Of a DNA stretch of 64,000 bases, positions 63,417-64,000 are shown one piece after another (position 1 is the stretch's first letter; every line of letters starts with the position of its first letter). The notes beneath the pieces were generated by a model. The model had not been told where the DNA came from. It was given only the letters and a program-made list of their open reading frames with translations, and did no database searches. The translations under genes were made by a program, and so were the position numbers. Source of the DNA: Verrucomicrobiota bacterium (GTDB lineage Bacteria > Verrucomicrobiota > Verrucomicrobiia > Opitutales > Opitutaceae); the NCBI GenBank assembly GCA_023399155.1, contig JAEWQP010000031.1, positions 22,915 to 86,914 of the forward strand. Reading direction: 5' to 3'.

Positions 63417-64000
63417 GGATTCCGCCTCCTTTGGACGCGAGAATGGATCGAGAGTTCCCAAGGATCGCTGCGATTGAAGGGTTTGTGAGGGAAGACCGGC
63501 TGAAGCACCCATAGAATCCCGAGATGGTGGAATGTCAAAATGAGCCAAGCCCCATGACCGGGCCGGCATTTTGGACGCCGAGGACATCAGTCGGATTCAT
63601 TTGTTCGCCAAATTCCGCCCCGCCCCCCAGTCCCCGGTCCCGTGGTCCAGTTGTCCGTAGTCCTGTAGTCCCCTTTCCCCCGCGGTCCAGTTGTCCAGTG
63701 GTCCTGTAGTCCCCTTTCCCCCGTGGTCCCGTTGTCCCTCGTCAGCCGATAACCGATAACCAATAACCAATAACCGTTAACCCTGGAACCCGTGGTCCAG
63801 TTGTCCAGTTGTCCTGTGGTCCTGTAGTCCCTTCCCCCTGTAATCCCTTTCCCCCGCCGTGCCCAGCTGCCATCGAAAAAGCGCGCAAGGATGAAGTCCC
63901 CGGTTGACCGGTGCTCGCGGGCGTCGACATACTGAGTTGACCGGTTCCCCCTGACCGGTCCGAACCACCATCCATCGTGCACCTCCCCTGGGCACATGGC
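63417..64000. repeat. right-edge noncoding region with GTCCAGTTGTCC and ATAACC repeats
   Basis: 584 bp without a supported gene. From about 63640 to 63720 and 63785 to 63860 it is built from GTGGTCCAGTTGTCC and GTCCTGTAGTCCC words. Between them (about 63746-63780) is a TAACCGATAACCAATAACC tract. Open frames here encode only the repeat (for example DNWTTG). The first 150 bases hold the ECF sigma upstream region. Confidence 0.6.

Noticed and set aside
63434..63458. ECF autoregulatory promoter (GGAAC, 17 bp, GTC) upstream of the sigma gene.
   Set aside because: Spacing is right, but the expected transcription start would fall within the ribosome-binding site, leaving almost no leader.

Overview
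The window is GC-rich DNA from a Gram-negative bacterium. It carries an LpxA-type gene for lipid A synthesis, a fused SecD-SecF, and a pectin-degradation set (DUF4861 protein, GH105-GH28 fusion, UxaE-like epimerase). The spacers are full of short dispersed repeats, many built on CTCTGTG. I infer a Verrucomicrobiota member, most likely near Opitutaceae; the phylum is an inference, not something the sequence proves.

Layout. 1-1.7 kb: two GDP-mannose dehydratase-type genes (the first cut by the window edge). 1.9-7.3 kb: a minus-strand ABC export system (ATPase, FtsX-like permease, HlyD-type adaptor) whose three genes are separated by repeat clusters. 7.7-11.8 kb: pectin genes. 12-28.3 kb: housekeeping genes speA, yajC, secDF, recJ, lpxA, pdxA, an A-type Fe-S carrier, infC, a cell-wall amidase, a GNAT enzyme, a response regulator, trmL and aroG, then a UxaE-like epimerase. 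28.8-40.9 kb: a P1B-4 metal ATPase, dinG, a PP2C phosphatase, aroK, queG, a secreted beta-propeller-like protein, an aldo/keto reductase, gntK and a copper-type P-ATPase. 55.4-63.4 kb: a secreted clan-A glycoside hydrolase, an MFS transporter, a hybrid sensor kinase, and an ECF sigma/anti-sigma pair.

The unusual part is a 13.7-kb integrated element (41071-54814) inserted in tRNA-Lys(UUU). It is bounded by an exact 38-bp duplication covering the 5' half of the tRNA gene. From the tRNA inward it carries a tyrosine integrase, a tandem operator, two small DNA-binding proteins, two unknown proteins (one with an internal duplication), a RepA/DnaB-like ATPase, a hairpin-rich spacer, a Nu1-like small terminase, a full-length lambda-family tape-measure protein, two decayed helix-turn-helix genes, and at the far end a convergent two-gene module: a NdpA/YejK-like nucleoid-associated protein translationally coupled to a RelA/SpoT-type nucleotide synthetase. 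No capsid, portal, large terminase or other tail gene is visible. The element therefore looks like a phage satellite, or a strongly reduced prophage, carrying a candidate defence or toxin-like module. This module and its carrier are the best candidates here for an undescribed system.

The host spacers hold several distinct dispersed or tandem repeat families: CTCTGTG-type, GCCGCAAAGAGGCG-type, GTAGGGCGAGGCC-type, GATCACGCCTTC-type, purine-rich GAGAACGAGAAAG, GTCCAGTTGTCC-type, and a five-fold tandem hairpin. These are described separately.
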